A stretch of DNA of 64,000 nt, from positions 62,001-126,000 of the forward strand of contig JAPEVF010000043.1 in assembly GCA_029747585.1 (NCBI GenBank), in the 5' to 3' direction. Below are positions 1-12,962 of the stretch, piece by piece. A program made the translations under genes and the position numbers. The notes beneath the pieces were generated by a model. That model was not told where the DNA came from and searched no databases. It worked only from the letters and a program-made list of their open reading frames with translations. This stretch comes from Pleurotus djamor (Eukaryota; Basidiomycota; Agaricomycetes; Agaricales; Pleurotaceae). The number at the start of each line of letters is the position of its first letter. Positions within the stretch are counted from its first letter, which is position 1.

Positions 1-3000
1 TCACGGGTGTGGCCTCCAAAGTGGCGTTAGGGTCCAAGAGAAGAATGGGTTGATTTTAAGTTCACGTCGCGCGGAACCAAAAAAGTTGCATTGGGTTCGC
101 GTAAGCTATAAATCTATCATTCATCATCAAATCAGCGGCGAACGCGGTGGTAATAAGGGAGAGCCTCTTCGAGGTTAACTGGAAAGTTATACTTAGCCAT
201 GTGTAAGGTGCACCACAAGCTCGTGTGAACCGGTATCGCATATGTGGGCTATGGACGGATGATGAATGGATGATGATCTTGTGATGCTGTCTTGAGGTGG
301 GTTATATTTAGCGTCTTCCCGAGGGAACAAAGATAATCATGATGTTCAGTGACGACGAACAGATTTATGTAGCGTTTACATACTTATGTATAGGCGGCCT
401 CCGATGCTGTCAAAACTTTGATTTCGGAGTTGTCAAACATGTTCGAATCGAGATCTTGTATTTCTGGGGAAGGAACTCGGAAAACGAAGGCGTTTGGCGC
501 TGAAGGGGTGGTTTTGAAAGCCTGCGAAACGCCGTGGGTGTTCATCAAATCGGAAGCTGGATAAGCTGGATAAGTATAGGCGTTATATGTTGAGTAAACA
601 TACACTTACGCTATTGTCACGGTTATCGGAGAGCCGCACGAGTGAATTCGAAGCCGCCCCTTGGGGAAGGAAGGGTTGTATGGGGACAAGCGGGCGTTAG
701 AACTCTTGAATGTTCGTAGTTCGCTCGAGCAGACGTACACATGCGAAGCCTAACCGCGAAGGCAAACACTCTTCGGGAAATAATTGAGACACGGCTTCGC
801 GAAACCTCAATTATGTTGTCCCTGTGTATCATTTTGATTCTATGAGAAAGGAGAGAAGGGTTCGAACCACTTACTACACCTGATTAGGCTAAGGCTGTAT
901 CTTGATGGCATGGACAGGCGAACACGCTTTCAGGTAGACTTGTCTTTGGATGTGCGGTGCATTCCCAGATGCCCTTTCATCGGGATCAATATATAGAAGG
1001 GTAGTAAGTACATACAACAGTAAAATGGGGGAGGGAAACCTGCCCGACTTACCATATCCACGCGCTCGACCTGGAGCTAAGGCGATTTAGGGAGGGAGAC
1101 ATTGTCTCCGTTGGCGTTTATCATCGTCGGAGATTGGGGAAAGTATGTATGTTGCGAATACGACCCTGCTAGAATCTGCATTGAGCAACCTTTCCGTAGC
1201 CTTCCGCCCAAAAGCGGTGAGCATTGGCTCCGGGAAGCTAATCGTAAAGTGTAAGTAATCGAAGCTGTTCTTGTTCGAGTTACTAATGCAAGTGCCTACC
1301 GCCATTAGCTTCTTTAGTTTAGGGCTCGAGCGGCTGTCATAGGATCATGCAGCGTGTAATCAACGTCAACGAAACATTGATTCTAATATAATAGCAATAG
1401 TGCGCTTCATCACCTTGAGACTAAATGAGTATTGATCAATGAATCGATGCATAGAGTCAGCACCTCGCGGAACGTGGGGAAAGCACAAAGCTTGCGCTTA
1501 CCCTTGACTACGCCGAAATAGCTTGTCCATGTCTTCTTCGTTTTCCTGATTGGACGAACTTCGTTGGTGTCTCGCTGACATGACTTGAGGCTGTTACTTC
1601 ACAAGATGCTTCGGTCCGATCGTCTAAAGGAACGGTCCAGGCCGGTCTAGACTGGCACGCAGACTTTTGCCGTGGACATAAGCCACTACGCCGACACTGC
1701 TCCTCAACGTCAACGTCGAATTATTTTGAGAAGGCATGGGTAGATCGCGAATTGTTGGATAGGAATGGAGGTGCTACAACCCAGTGGCATAAGGGCATTA
1801 GGATACTATCTTGAGTTGAGCGCTTGTTCGTCAGATCAGAAATCGGGCCCGTTCCTGTGTAAAATACCAACGAAGATAGTTGATCGGATTGGGAGCGTTA
1901 TCCTAGACATAGTATGGCCGTTGGAGCCTTGCTGTGAGATACAGGAGGCCGGTGAGAGAGAGGAGTACAGTCCCACGGAGGCAATAGCGGGGAAATCAGA
2001 TTCGGTTTGCAGCCAAGCAAGTGTTTGTCGAGCTTCAACACGCGTCAGTTGCGCACAGTCGTACAGGGATCAGGGCTGGTTCGGAAGCAAAATAGCCCAC
2101 GAAAACGAGTAATCAACGGCCATCTATGCGTGGTGTGAATGAAATATATGATCAAGGGCGATGTGTGGGTTTTGTAGTCATGTTTAAGCGAACGCCGCAG
2201 GTGCTGAGGCCGCCGACACGCAACGTGGCTGACTTGGAAGGAGGACAGAACCGAGATGCGACGTCGACCAAGAAGGTATGAGAGCTGTAATCCGAGTTCA
2301 ACGTCAGCCGCGTACATCGTGAATCGGAAGGAGATATTGCAATCATACATAGACGCACGATGACTGCTAATCAGTACAAGGGTGCTTTACTCCGCGAATT
2401 GCACCGAAGTTAAGTCCCCCCTGCTGCGCGAATTGGTGCCTTCTGAGAGGAGCAGGGTTGTCGACCGAAGAACCAATTTGAATCTGATCCTGTAGGTCTT
2501 CTTGGTGGCACAAAGGGTTTCCCCCTTTCCCTTTGCCCCTCCGTAAACGGAAGCTTTCATTCGGTTTGGTTTGAGTGTAAAGCTCGCATGGGTGAGCGGT
2601 AATGAAAAAAGGATTGGCGTGGAATGACAAGAGAATTTAGAGGTGGTCGTTGACAAAGGGGGTTAGATGGGTATGGAAGACGCAAACCTGCAGGAATCGT
2701 GATTCAAGGAAACAGCATGTGTCCCAAGGGAGAGATGGTAACAAGGCCGGGCGTAGTGATAGCACTAGCACGAGGACAAAGGCCTAACGAGTATAGCAAG
2801 TCCCTAGAAGTTGTTGTTCCGCGAATGGCTAAACTCGAGTAATGTTACATTTACCGTCAGCTTGAACATTGTATCCGCGATTCCCTTGTCCGTTTCCTGC
2901 AGGTATACGTACACGGGCGACGACGAGCGAACGACCTCATGCCAGGCCGTTCCGCCGGTTGGACACACAAGTACCAGTTGTGATAATCGTGCTTTATCAA

Positions 3001-3811
3001 GACTTGTGAAATATGATCTAAGCGAAATGTGGGGAAGGCGGCGAAATAAGGAGGTTTTTGTGTATGAGGTATGAGGCCCAGGAGGCTAGTGAAATCGCCG
3101 TCGACCCGTGCTCGTGAAAAGAAACTTTCCTGAAATAGAAATCAACATGTCAAGAGGTTGCAAAGGTGTGCCGCAAGTTGAGTCCTGCCTCATACCAGGG
3201 TAAGCATATGATTTTCGTATGATCATGTTGAATGATGAGAGCGTGCGGCGCTGCGTCAGGAGTTGCGAGAGTTTTGAGAGAGACGTTGGCGTTTCAGGCG
3301 AAAAATGACAAGTCGGTTCCGCTGATCTCGAACAGGACGAATTCGGCGACGAGGAAGACGTGCCAAGGACCGGCAACGGATAAATGTTGGGATGATGAAG
3401 GAGTGCCTGCTGATGTAATGGGACAGGAGATCGGAGGGTGATCTTCGTGTCAGTGTGCCAAGAGCCGAAATAGTGGGGACGCGATGGACTGGGAAGGTAA
3501 TAGAATAGAAGCCTTCTGATCAGGATCCCGGATAACGGAATAATTCATACTCCGTCATTCGCGCTGATTTTAAGCTATTTAACAAAGAACGCTGCCAAAT
3601 TCGTTCATATTTGGTGGGGTGGCAACCAACTTGACACGGGATCTCGATGAGGAACCCTTGCAACATGTAGTAATGACATCCGCAAGCTTCCCTGATGGCA
3701 GATCCGAATCTCGAACTCCAAAGCCCTTTCAACCTGATCGCCATCGCCATCGCACGATCACCCAACCAATTCAACCGTGCCCTGATTCCCTCATCTTTCC
3801 CGCTTTTCGCT
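1..3811. other. Left intergenic region, no convincing gene
   Basis: Nearly 4 kb without a gene I can support. The longest open frames are 60-115 codons, overlap on both strands, lack recognisable domains and do not join into a sensible spliced protein. The least implausible are three minus-strand frames at 384-605 (73 codons), 623-832 (69 codons) and 1087-1305 (72 codons), and a plus-strand frame at 1765-2112 (115 codons). I recognise none of them. The stretch may hold the promoter of the Cyc8 gene, a non-coding transcript or old decayed sequence. Confidence 0.5.
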
Positions 3812-3823
3812 TTATATATATAT
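3812..3823 (+). promoter_or_regulatory. TATA-like run upstream of the Cyc8 gene
   Basis: An alternating TA run lies about 125 bp before the ATG at 3946 and is followed by a CT-rich stretch (about 3850-3915) of the kind seen around fungal transcription starts. The position suits a core promoter of the downstream gene. This is a motif reading only; no transcription start is visible in the DNA. Confidence 0.4.
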
Positions 3824-3945
3824 CACGTACCTTCCGTCGCTGATTAGTCTTTTCGCCCCCCCTCTCTTCTCCCACAACCAACGTCTCCTTCCTCCTCCTC
3901 TCTCCTCCGCATCCCCGTCACCGTCCCCTGCGGTCGCTGGGCGCC

Positions 3946-6900
3946 ATGTCTCTCCGCCACATCTCCCGTCCCCAAGAACGCCCCGATGTTCGAATGCACG
4001 AAACCACTCCCGTCCCCAGCCACTCCCAGCTTTTCTCTACTCATCCATCGCAACCACCGCCACCACCATCTCATCACGCACCACCTCCTCATTTGAACGG
4101 AAACGCCCCCATTCCCCCAGCGCCACTCGCAAATGGCAGCAGTCACGGAAACCCCATCGTTTCACCGACAGCCGTGACCAACTCGGTTCCAAACGGCGTA
4201 GGGTCATCTTCCTCGATAACCCATAAATTAGCCGTTGCCAATGAGCAAACGTGGCTTCTGATAGGTGCGTTCCCGTTTTGCGATTTCACGGCCTTTGGAC
4301 ACACGCTAAAGCCGATGGTTGATTCGTCCTTTTTTCCCAGGTCGAGTGGCTGAGCAAATGGCTGACTTGGACCACGCGCTGTCAGCCTACGAGAACGCAC
4401 TGCGGCACAACCCGGTGTCCCTGGCTGGTCTCACTCAAGTCGCAGGAATTGCTCGGATCAAAGAGAATTATCCCAAGGTCAGCTTCTCTTCTCCCACAAA
4501 CCCTTTTTTTNATTCCCGATTTTTGCTGCCGAGAGAAGCACCCTTGCCCTTTTTTCGACCCTCCATGTCCGCGGAGCTGTTAGCTCATTTTGTTTTCTTT
4601 TTCATTTTGGGACCTTCTTTCACCCACAATCTTCGATCCCTTTTCTTTTCCCCACGTGCTCATCATGACGTCCTTGTCCCAAACAGGCCATCGATTACTT
4701 CCAGAGGGTTCTCCAGCTGCAAGAAGACAACGGCGAAGTCTGGAGCGCTTTAGGTTTGTCTCTTCCCCTATTGCATCCGTCTTCTCTGCGCGCTAACTCT
4801 ATGTCTCCCAAGGTCATTGCTACCTCATGCAGGATGACCTGCAGAAAGCCTATTCCGCATACCAGCAGGCCCTCTATCTCCTTCCCAACCCCAAAGAGGA
4901 CCCTAAGCTGTGGTATGGCATCGGCATACTCTATGATCGCTATGGCTCCCTCGACCACGCCGAAGAGGCGTTTTCTTCTGTCCTCCGTATGGACAAAGGT
5001 GCGGTTCTATCCCTTTCTCGTAGCCTGTAACATTGCCTGAAACACCTTTCATCGTGTCTCAGATTTGGATTTTGACAAGGCCAACGAGATATTATTCCGC
5101 TTGGGAATAATATACAAGCAACAGGGAAAGTACGAAGAGTCTTTGGCTTGTTTTGATCGCATCCTCCGTAACCCACCGAGTCCTCTTGCCCATGCGGATA
5201 TCTGGTTCCAAATCGGTCATGTTTATGAACAGCAGAAAGATGTGAGTGCTCCGCTCCCCACGCGTCAATGTGCACCTTCTGACAGATCTCGTCTTCTTTC
5301 TCCTTGCAGCACGTCAGGGCTAAGGACGCATACGAGCGGGTAGTTGCCGATAACCCGGGCCACGCTAAAGTGCTGCAACAGCTCGGTTGGCTCTATCATC
5401 AAGATGGTTCCTCCTTCCAGAATCAGGAGCTTGCCATCCAGTACCTCACCAAGTCGCTCGAAGCGGGTAAGTGTCCACTTTAGCTTCATCCTCCTTCATG
5501 CTCTAACGCCACGCTACTAGACTCTTCCGACGCTCAAAGTTGGTATCTTCTAGGCCGCGCTTATATGGCTGGCCAGAAGTACAACAAAGCATACGAAGCG
5601 TACCAGCAGGCTGTGTATCGTGATGGCCGCAACCCCACTTTCTGGTGCTCGATCGGCGTCCTCTACTTCCAAATCAATCAGTTCCGCGACGCTCTCGATG
5701 CCTATTCTCGGGCTATCCGCATCAATCCCTACATCTCCGAAGTCTGGTTTGACCTAGGAAGTTTGTATGAGAGCTGCAACAATCAGATCTCTGACGCTAT
5801 CGACGCCTATGCCCGAGCAAGCGAGCTCGACCCGGGGAATCATGTCATTTCGCAACGGCTGCAATTGCTGAAGAATGCTCAGGCAACCGGCGGTGCGCTT
5901 CCTGCTGCGCCGGGTCCACAGGATGTCCATCCCACAGCATATGCAAGTGCGGTCATACCACCACCGGGCCTCACGGGGCCGCCGCTTCTGCTTCAGCCCA
6001 CGTCACAACGTCCCCCTCCATTCCGAACTGACTCGCGTGGACCTCCCAACGAGATCTCGCTTCCGCCTCCTTCCCAAGTTGGCAATGGTCCTTCTTCCCC
6101 TCCTTTCCGCGGCGGTCCACCACCGCCTGTTGTTCTTGACGAGTCTCGTCACGTGTCCTCGCATACACCATTGGCCCCGATGGACGTAGATCGCCCTCCT
6201 CCGCATAGCAGAGACTACCCACCTCCCCCTGCCCGAGATCCGCCGCCGCCAAACAGAGGCCCTGCTGGCCACAACGTCTTACTCCAGCATCCTGTGCCTC
6301 AACACCAGATTGCTGCCGAGGAATTGCGCAACGGGGCTCATTCTGCTCACCACCCTGATTCCTATTTCTCGAATCGTTCTCGTGTACCTCCGTCAAGGTC
6401 GCCAACGCCACCGCCACCAGCTCGACGTTCCCCATTCCAGCCGTATCCTCCTCCAGGACGTCAGATTGGCCCTGGTCAGCCAAGCATCATTCCTACTCAC
6501 CGCTCGCCTCGAACGTATCATAACGAACCGCCTCCTCGTCCCCTCGAGCAAGAGAATGGTTGGGATCGTCGGCAACCTCCCCCTCCTGAGCCACGCGAGT
6601 GGGAGCGTCGACACCAGTCCAGACCTAGCGGAGATTACCCACCGTCGTCTCAGACTACTCCTCATTTCTACCCTCCTCGTTCGCCAGGTCCTCGAGGCCA
6701 TTCCCCTGAACCTTCTCCTCGGTCTAGCCACGCCATGCACCACCCTCCGAGACCTTATTGGGATGCGAAACCGTCACCTTCTACAAGCCATGCTCCTACT
6801 CCTTACCACCAATCACCCCCTCCTCCACCCGACCACCATCGCGAGCCCCCACCACCATCGCGTCGCTACGATCCCCGTTTCGATGCTCGTGATCAATACG

Positions 6901-8024
6901 ATCGGGAAGCACCTCTTCCTGAGCCGCGCGATGCTCGATACGCTGGTGCTTCGGAAAGCTTGAGACATCCTCCTCCACCTCCTTCGTCTGCCCCTACACA
7001 AGTCAGCAGTGGTTCGGAGAGCCCACGCAACGGGTCTGTCGCTCCTGAGGGTGACAAGAAGAGGCGACGATCTGGCAAGGATCTTCAGCCCCCTGCGCCT
7101 CCTATGAACATGAGCGACCCGGAGAGCGCGAAGAAGGATGCTAGGCGTCGACGAGCGAAGCGAAAGGCTGAGGATTCGCGAAGTGAAACACCTAAACCAC
7201 CTTCTGAACGTGGAGGGTACAAGGTTATGCCTGGATACAAGGGGGCGGGCTCGCCTGAACCTTTGAGTTCCGGTTCGTCGAGGTCCGTTCAGCCATCGCC
7301 GATTAGCAACCATGCAAGACCTTCGAGGGATCTCGATGAGGATTACGACGAAGGTGTTGCTGAGACTTTGATAGGGTTAGCTCAATACCGCCCGGAGCCT
7401 TCGAGGCCGGTTGAAGGGGGACCTTCGCATTCGCCTACGGTTTCAGCTGGCAGCAGGCATAGTGACCCCTCGCCTAGGCCCATCCCTCATCATCGCGATT
7501 CCATTTCGTCGACTAGGAGCCACGCTTCGCCTCCTATCCCTGCAGCGAATTTGAAGCGACCTTTGAGCCCGGGGTCGGATTCTATCAGTGAGTCTAAGAG
7601 GTCGCGAGTCGTTTCGGCTCCACGAAGGGTGTCCTCGCCTTCTGTTGGTAGGCGAACACCTACTCAGTCTACTCGGCCATCGCCTATTCCCTTTCGCACC
7701 CAGTTGACGTCGCATTCGCCTGAGGCTAGACAGGTGTTGGACAGTTATGCACCTGCTAGTCCTTCGATCCCGGCGTTGCCTCCTCATCCCCGGCCGATTG
7801 GAGCAGGTCACTCGTCTTCGCATGCTAGTCAGCAGATGGCTCTTCCGCCTATTGCTACGTTGTCGCCGACGTCGTCTGCTGCCTCACCTGCCGCTCAGTC
7901 TGAACGTGATCGCGATGACCGAATGCAAGTGGATCGCTCGTTGTCCCCTCCCAGCCGTGGAAAGATGGGTGAATCCCGTTCACCGAAAAACTCACCAGGC
8001 GCAAAAGCTGAACCTACACCGTAA
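3946..8024 (+). CDS. SSN6: General transcriptional corepressor Cyc8/Ssn6 (TPR protein)
   Basis: Partner of the WD40 protein Tup1 in the nuclear Cyc8-Tup1 corepressor, recruited by DNA-binding repressors. Seven exons fit consensus splice sites: 3946-4264, 4341-4477, 4687-4753, 4813-4998, 5063-5241, 5310-5466 and 5521-8024. A proline/serine-rich leader of about 100 residues is followed by roughly ten tandem TPR repeats, with typical pieces such as WYGIGILYDRYG, LFRLGIIYKQQGKYEESL and WCSIGVLYFQINQFRDALDAY. The last ~670 residues are low-complexity and rich in Pro, Ser, Arg and His, with basic patches (KKRRRSGK, RRRRAKRKAE) that may act as nuclear localisation signals. TPR array first and a long disordered tail after it is the Cyc8 layout. 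The N at 4511 falls in the second intron and does not affect the protein. The start is the first ATG of the frame and has a proline-rich continuation typical of basidiomycete homologues. Confidence 0.93.
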
Positions 8025-9479
8025 TCGCATCCATTACTTCTTTTTTTTGTCATGACATCGTTCTGGGGCTTCTTGCATCTCCTCCCCACTCCAAGTTGCA
8101 TGCCGTATCTTCTTGTTATGATGTTTATGATTTCATGAACTATTTTGCTTCTCATATTTCTCTTTCCCGGTTCCCTCATCCATCGTTCCTACCCATAGCA
8201 TTCACCGTCCTTCCATTGTATGTTCTTCGCTTGCATCACAGAATTATTAAATATGTAGTTGGGTTCCATTGACAATCGCCTTTTTGTATCTAGTTATATA
8301 GCCACACCCGTTCTCGCAATGCAACACAATAGATTTGCTTATATTGGTTATAATTGTGCATAAACCTCAGCGCCAACATCGATGTCGATGCAGTGGAAAT
8401 GAGAATGAGGGCTCGTTACCGATTGGGGTGAAGATACTGATACTGATACTGACCTGCCATATTTGGGTAGTGTGGGAATGCTGATAGGAGACAGGGGAAC
8501 GGAATTAAAGATCAAAATCGGTCAGATGCAGTTAGTTTCGGGCGAACTCATAGGGTTTTTTTTNCCTCTAATGGGGCTGATTCTACACTTAATAGGAACA
8601 GCTGTAGTACACCTATCAGTGGCTGTAATTTTATCCTTGCAAAACAACATTCATTCAAACCTCATTGGATCCTCATCTCGTTGTCAGTCATCGTTATCAT
8701 TCTCTGACCCTCGCCACTCAAATTTCCAGGACGCAGGTCCATGGAGCTGACTATGAGCTGGGGATCAAAGTTTTCAAGGAGACTGCTCGCTACGTGACCG
8801 CCGCGTCGCCGCCCGGGTCCATCCATTGTCTATTCATTGCTCGGCGCCGCAGGCTCGAAAAAATTGCCAGTTGGTCCCACTGGTTGAGTCCTTGTTTACT
8901 CTGAAAATGCCGACACTAGGAGAGTAACGAACGAACTTCAAGCCGTGGCCAATATCTCGCGAGGTGCGCAATATGCGTTTGGTTTGCAGTCTGTTTCACG
9001 ACCTATGCGCGCGTCAGCGCGCGACCCTCGAACAAATTCAGACCATAGAAGCCTTATTTTAGTCGTTTGGGAGGGTTGTATGCCTCTCAATAGGGTCTAA
9101 GAGCGACACCAGTCTCTCCTTTCTCTTCCCGCGATTTTCGATTTAATTTTTATTTAATTTTTTAATTTACTTCACCCCAATCAGTATCGAGCCGAAATGA
9201 GCGAGGCACCGCGTTTTGTGAGCGTGGGAGAGTTCCTATTTTATCCATCGCGCCAAGCACGGCTATTGGGTGAGGTTTTCCACCAAACTCTCTCGTGCCC
9301 AGCACTGCAGAGCACAGCGTCTGTGATCAAGTTGGTATCGATTGAAAAAATCCTCTGGCGACGTCCTTGTCTTCTCTCCCATCTTCTCTCGTTTTCTCAG
9401 CGAACCACCCCTTCACCAGCCCGAGAGATCCTCTCCGAATTACCTTGTTTTTTTGCGATATTTCACATATTAGCATGTC
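8025..9479. other. Intergenic region between Cyc8 and Erf4 genes
   Basis: It contains the 3' end region of the Cyc8 gene, an ambiguous base at 8564 after a T run, AT-rich stretches near 9145-9170 and a plus-strand open frame at 9197-9508 (103 codons) that overlaps the Erf4 start codon in another frame. The latter has no recognisable domain and is best read as leader sequence or an upstream ORF. No other gene is supported. Confidence 0.5.
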
Positions 9480-11301
9480 ATGACAGAAGCTGGGTCTCTT
9501 ACCCATGACCTGCCGCTGAAAGATCTCGAGAAGCGTGCAGGCCCTTCTCAGCCTATCTCAAACCTCGGCGACTCGGGCGAACTTGGCTTGAACTCAAATA
9601 TACTCGATATAACATCTTCGACACCTCCTCCTCCTATGGCTGCTACTTCTTCAGCTCTAAATGGCGCTTCTTCAACTTCTGGCGAAGCGGAACATGGGTC
9701 TGGACTTGGGCCTTCAGGAGGCCTTACGGCGAATGGTAGGGCGGATGATGAAGCAGACGAGGTGTTGGAGTTGAAACCCCCGTCGGCGACCATGGATATG
9801 TTGTCGCCATATCGACCCGTGTCTGCTGGAGCGGAAGATTCTTTTCTGGTCTTGGCGCGTACGCCGGAACCGGACGGTGAGGGTGAGGCGGAACGAGAGC
9901 GGGATGGAGAGCGCCGTGTGGTGAATGGTGGAGTGAATTCAGGGAAGGAGGAGGAGGAGGAGGTAGATGTTGGGGTTGGGGTTGTTGGGTCTTCACAGGA
10001 GGATCCGCCTGTCGCCAGGCGAGCTTCTCTGGCGTTACAAGGGACGACATTGGCAGACGTATCCGTGTCCGAGGATAAGGAGGATGAGACGAGAGTGGAG
10101 GAGGAGGAGGAGGATGAAGACAAGGGAGAATCATGGCATCCGCTATCGCCTAGACCGCCACCCGTCACTGATCATCCTCAAGTGGATACTCCCCACGGAC
10201 CCCAGGAGAATACACTTGTGGTGGATGAAGGCGACGTTGTCGACTCTCGAGGTCGAGTATTGTATCCGGACGACGATTTCGACGAGAAACCCACGGATAT
10301 AAGCTCCCCTCGTAGGGCGTCACATCTGCGCCTGGATCTCAAGGTGCCTTCACCACAACCTTGGGAACTGGTCGACCCTCCGGATCCTCGAGACCATCGA
10401 GGGAAGGAGGATGCCCAGTCGCAGCATGGTTCCCGATTTCATTCTTTGCAGAATAGGTCAGTTTTATATGTGTTTCGCGCTCGTTTCAGACATTCATACG
10501 TATTTCTTGTTGCCCAGGGATCGATCGCTTATACCCAAGTCGTCGTACTATTTTGGGCCTCCGCCACCCGACTCAGCCTATGGTACTCGACCTATTGGGC
10601 AAATTGGGGTCCACCATCCACGGGAAATTCTTCGTATTGAACGTGACTACACTGGTGGAGAACTCACCCAGTTCGCACCCATATATCCACTAGAATTGGA
10701 GAGCAGGGTACGAGCATGTGGTCCTCGCCGCCACCTTTCCACCGTTTATTTTAAGCGTGGCATGCGTACTCACTGGTATCCTTTTCGTTTTACAGATAAC
10801 TCCAACACAATTCCTTGAATCCATAAATGCTATCAATGAAATTCTCATATCAGCCCACAGCCTTCGCCATTCCTTTTTCGACAGTCTACTCGCTATCCTC
10901 TCGTTGCAGCTTTCTAGAACCGTCGCTACCACACACTATGAGAAGGTGAGTTGTGCCTGCATGTGCCCTTATACGTCGTTCTTTTGCATTCCCCTTTTCA
11001 AACGCCAAACTGTGTCTGACTGCTCGATGCTGATGCTGATGCGTTTTCGCAGGAGATGAAGCGGCTTCGAGAACTATTTGACTACCTGAATGCGAACCTC
11101 TATAATCCCGTAGGTCTAAACCTACTGTGGCCCCGGAAGGTGGCCTTCCTCTTTGTGAGTTAGCGCCGGTTCTTCTTCTATCTAAGGGCACATTGACTTA
11201 CCTCCGCATCCCCGGTCCGCAGCTTGAAATCGAATACTATGTGCGTACCTTGGGACCTTCCGGTGAATTCTTTGTGTGATGCTAATCCCTTCTGATAGTA
11301 A
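9480..11301 (+). CDS. ERF4: Erf4/GOLGA7-family subunit of the Ras palmitoyltransferase
   Basis: Erf4 proteins pair with the DHHC enzyme Erf2 to S-palmitoylate Ras-type GTPases at ER/Golgi membranes. Exons read: 9480-10456, 10518-10707, 10796-10945, 11053-11154, 11223-11240 and a stop after a last intron (TAA at 11299). About 325 N-terminal residues are acidic and disordered, with Glu-rich runs. The Erf4 core follows: IPKSSYYFGPPPPDSAYG, then RIERDYTGGELTQFAPIYP, then ITPTQFLESINAINEILI, a hydrophobic segment, then HYEKEMKRLRELFDYLNANL and the closing LEIEYY. The family signature (IERDY...F...YP.EL, NEIL, the central hydrophobic region, the HYEK helix) is all there. The extreme end is uncertain: without the last intron, reading on adds eleven codons to a TGA at 11277-11279. 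The long acidic N-terminal extension exceeds the animal GOLGA7 length but is usual in fungi. Confidence 0.88.
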
Positions 11302-12962
11302 ATCGATTCGTCACTCGTTTCATTCGGTCTCTTACCCCCGTGGATTGTATAATTTTGGGACACCCTCATCGATATATTCGCCGCGAAGCCTTTATTTTAT
11401 CTGCATGTTCATTGTTTACTGTCTACTTTGATATTACGCTCGCTGTGCTTCCTCGCAGGTTAATAGCACTCTAGGTTACACCCGTTTCTCAAGTCGGTCA
11501 CTTACATCGCAGTACGACAACTAGCAACCGCCGTTGGCGCTTAAGTAAGCTTGCACGCGGCGACGAACATCGGATCGGAGAAACGAATATAATTGACTCT
11601 GATATTCAAAGTTGGACCTCATCGTTATACTGAATGAGTGCGACCTGCGTTACGATAAGTAGATTGCATTGAGTGGCATGGGGATGTCTAGAACTGACCT
11701 GCTTCAGGTAAACGCTCTACACAACACCTTCAATTTAAATTTTGTGCGCTGTGTAAATACGCAAAAATACGCAATCTTTCTCATTCCCATTCTCCCTCAG
11801 TCTCGACTTCTGCTCCTGAATGGATTTATCTACCAATATAAACGAGGACAGTTCCCTCGCGGCCGTATATTCAATGTTTGAACATGGGGGGACCTTGCAA
11901 GCAAGGTAAGTAATCGTTGCACTTGTAGATTTTCGTGCAGCGTGGTCGATGTGATCGAGCTCTGTTTGATTGCCAATACGTGTCCTCGATCAACATGTGC
12001 TCATTTCGCGATCGCCGCCGGCGCTTTGGAGCTAAGGAGTGCGAACTGGACGGAGAAACCCTGGTGGCCCTGATGTCTTCAGTGACTCAGAGCTCGGAAG
12101 AGCCTTTGGGGTTCCGATGGTGTTCATTTTTTTTTTNGACTCGAACGCGCTTGAACTTCGTAAAGTTCATTAGTCGTTGTCCGATGTGGTCTGATGTTCC
12201 ATGACCTGATGTGGGTTGATTGGATAGAAGCTCGAGTTCCAGGACGCGCGCAAGATAAGGATATGTCTGAATGGTTTGATCCCGAGGAGCTTCAGGGATG
12301 GGCATAGCGGCGACAAGAGCCTGCATCGGCGTGAGCAGGGAGAAGGCACGTTGTCATGTCTTTCGTCTTGGTTCCTTTTTAAGGCCATGTGTGTTTTCGG
12401 AGAGAAGCCCAAGTGTGGGGGACGAAAACATCGGATTGGCCGGTTGATGGATGTAGCCTGATGCCCGGATTCGTTGGGGAAAGAGAGCTCCTGAGCACGT
12501 TGGTGGGGTTCTCGAAGTCCAGAGGACCACACCGGATGTTGGGGGGNACATTGGCGCTTTAGACGGTTGGGCGGATATCTGATATGCCCCAAAAAGGCAT
12601 TTAGAGATCGGCACTTGGCGGCAGACAATCATCACCATTACTACCAACGCCACGGGCCGAGGACGCGTAACCCCCAACTTTCCCACGCGCGCACCTTCCT
12701 CTGCTGCGAATGGGAGTGGTTTAAGGGTTAGTGCGGGAATTACGTAATTCGATATATACTGAAGAGATGGCTTTGTCAGAATCTCTCCTGCAACCCACAC
12801 TCTCCGTTCCTCCCTCTTGTCTCTCTCCTTCCACGATCGCTGCACACCGAGCTGCGCAGTGATCAGCGACCTTCGACCCTTATCTCCTCATCGTCGTCCT
12901 CGGTGATCTCGCGGCATTTGCCCCCTTTCCCCACTATCCGAAACACCCGCAGTAACTTGTGA
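11302..12962. other. Intergenic region upstream of the bZIP gene
   Basis: No gene is supported. Minus-strand frames of 80-160 codons at 12087-12845 have no domain and two of them contain ambiguous bases (12137, 12547). A CT-rich stretch at about 12790-12850 and a TATATA at 12753-12758 suggest the core promoter and leader of the bZIP gene. The bZIP-type palindrome at 12738-12749 is listed separately. Confidence 0.5.
12738..12749. promoter_or_regulatory. Perfect palindrome containing a Yap1-type site (TTACGTAA)
   Basis: The 12 bp AATTACGTAATT is a perfect palindrome. Its core TTACGTAA is a known Yap/Pap1-class bZIP recognition element made of two overlapping TTAC half-sites. It lies about 215 bp before the ATG of a Yap1-like bZIP gene and just upstream of a TATATA (12753-12758). 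That is the expected place for an autoregulatory site, which is an inference. Confidence 0.5.

Noticed and set aside
384..1305. Three minus-strand frames as exons of a small gene
   Set aside because: Frames can be joined only with weak sites and give nothing recognisable; also no CaaX end, so not a pheromone precursor.
5971..7313. Several minus- and plus-strand frames of 100-217 codons inside the Cyc8 tail
   Set aside because: Shadows of the proline-rich coding sequence; composition explains the open frames.
9548..10168. Serine-rich minus-strand frame of 206 codons
   Set aside because: It is the shadow of the Glu/Gly-rich N-terminal region of the Erf4 gene (GAG codons read as CTC/TCC).
12170..12845. 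Minus-strand open frames of 152 and 163 codons upstream of the bZIP gene
   Set aside because: They run through ambiguous bases, overlap each other and have no domain; they lie in the promoter and leader of the bZIP gene.
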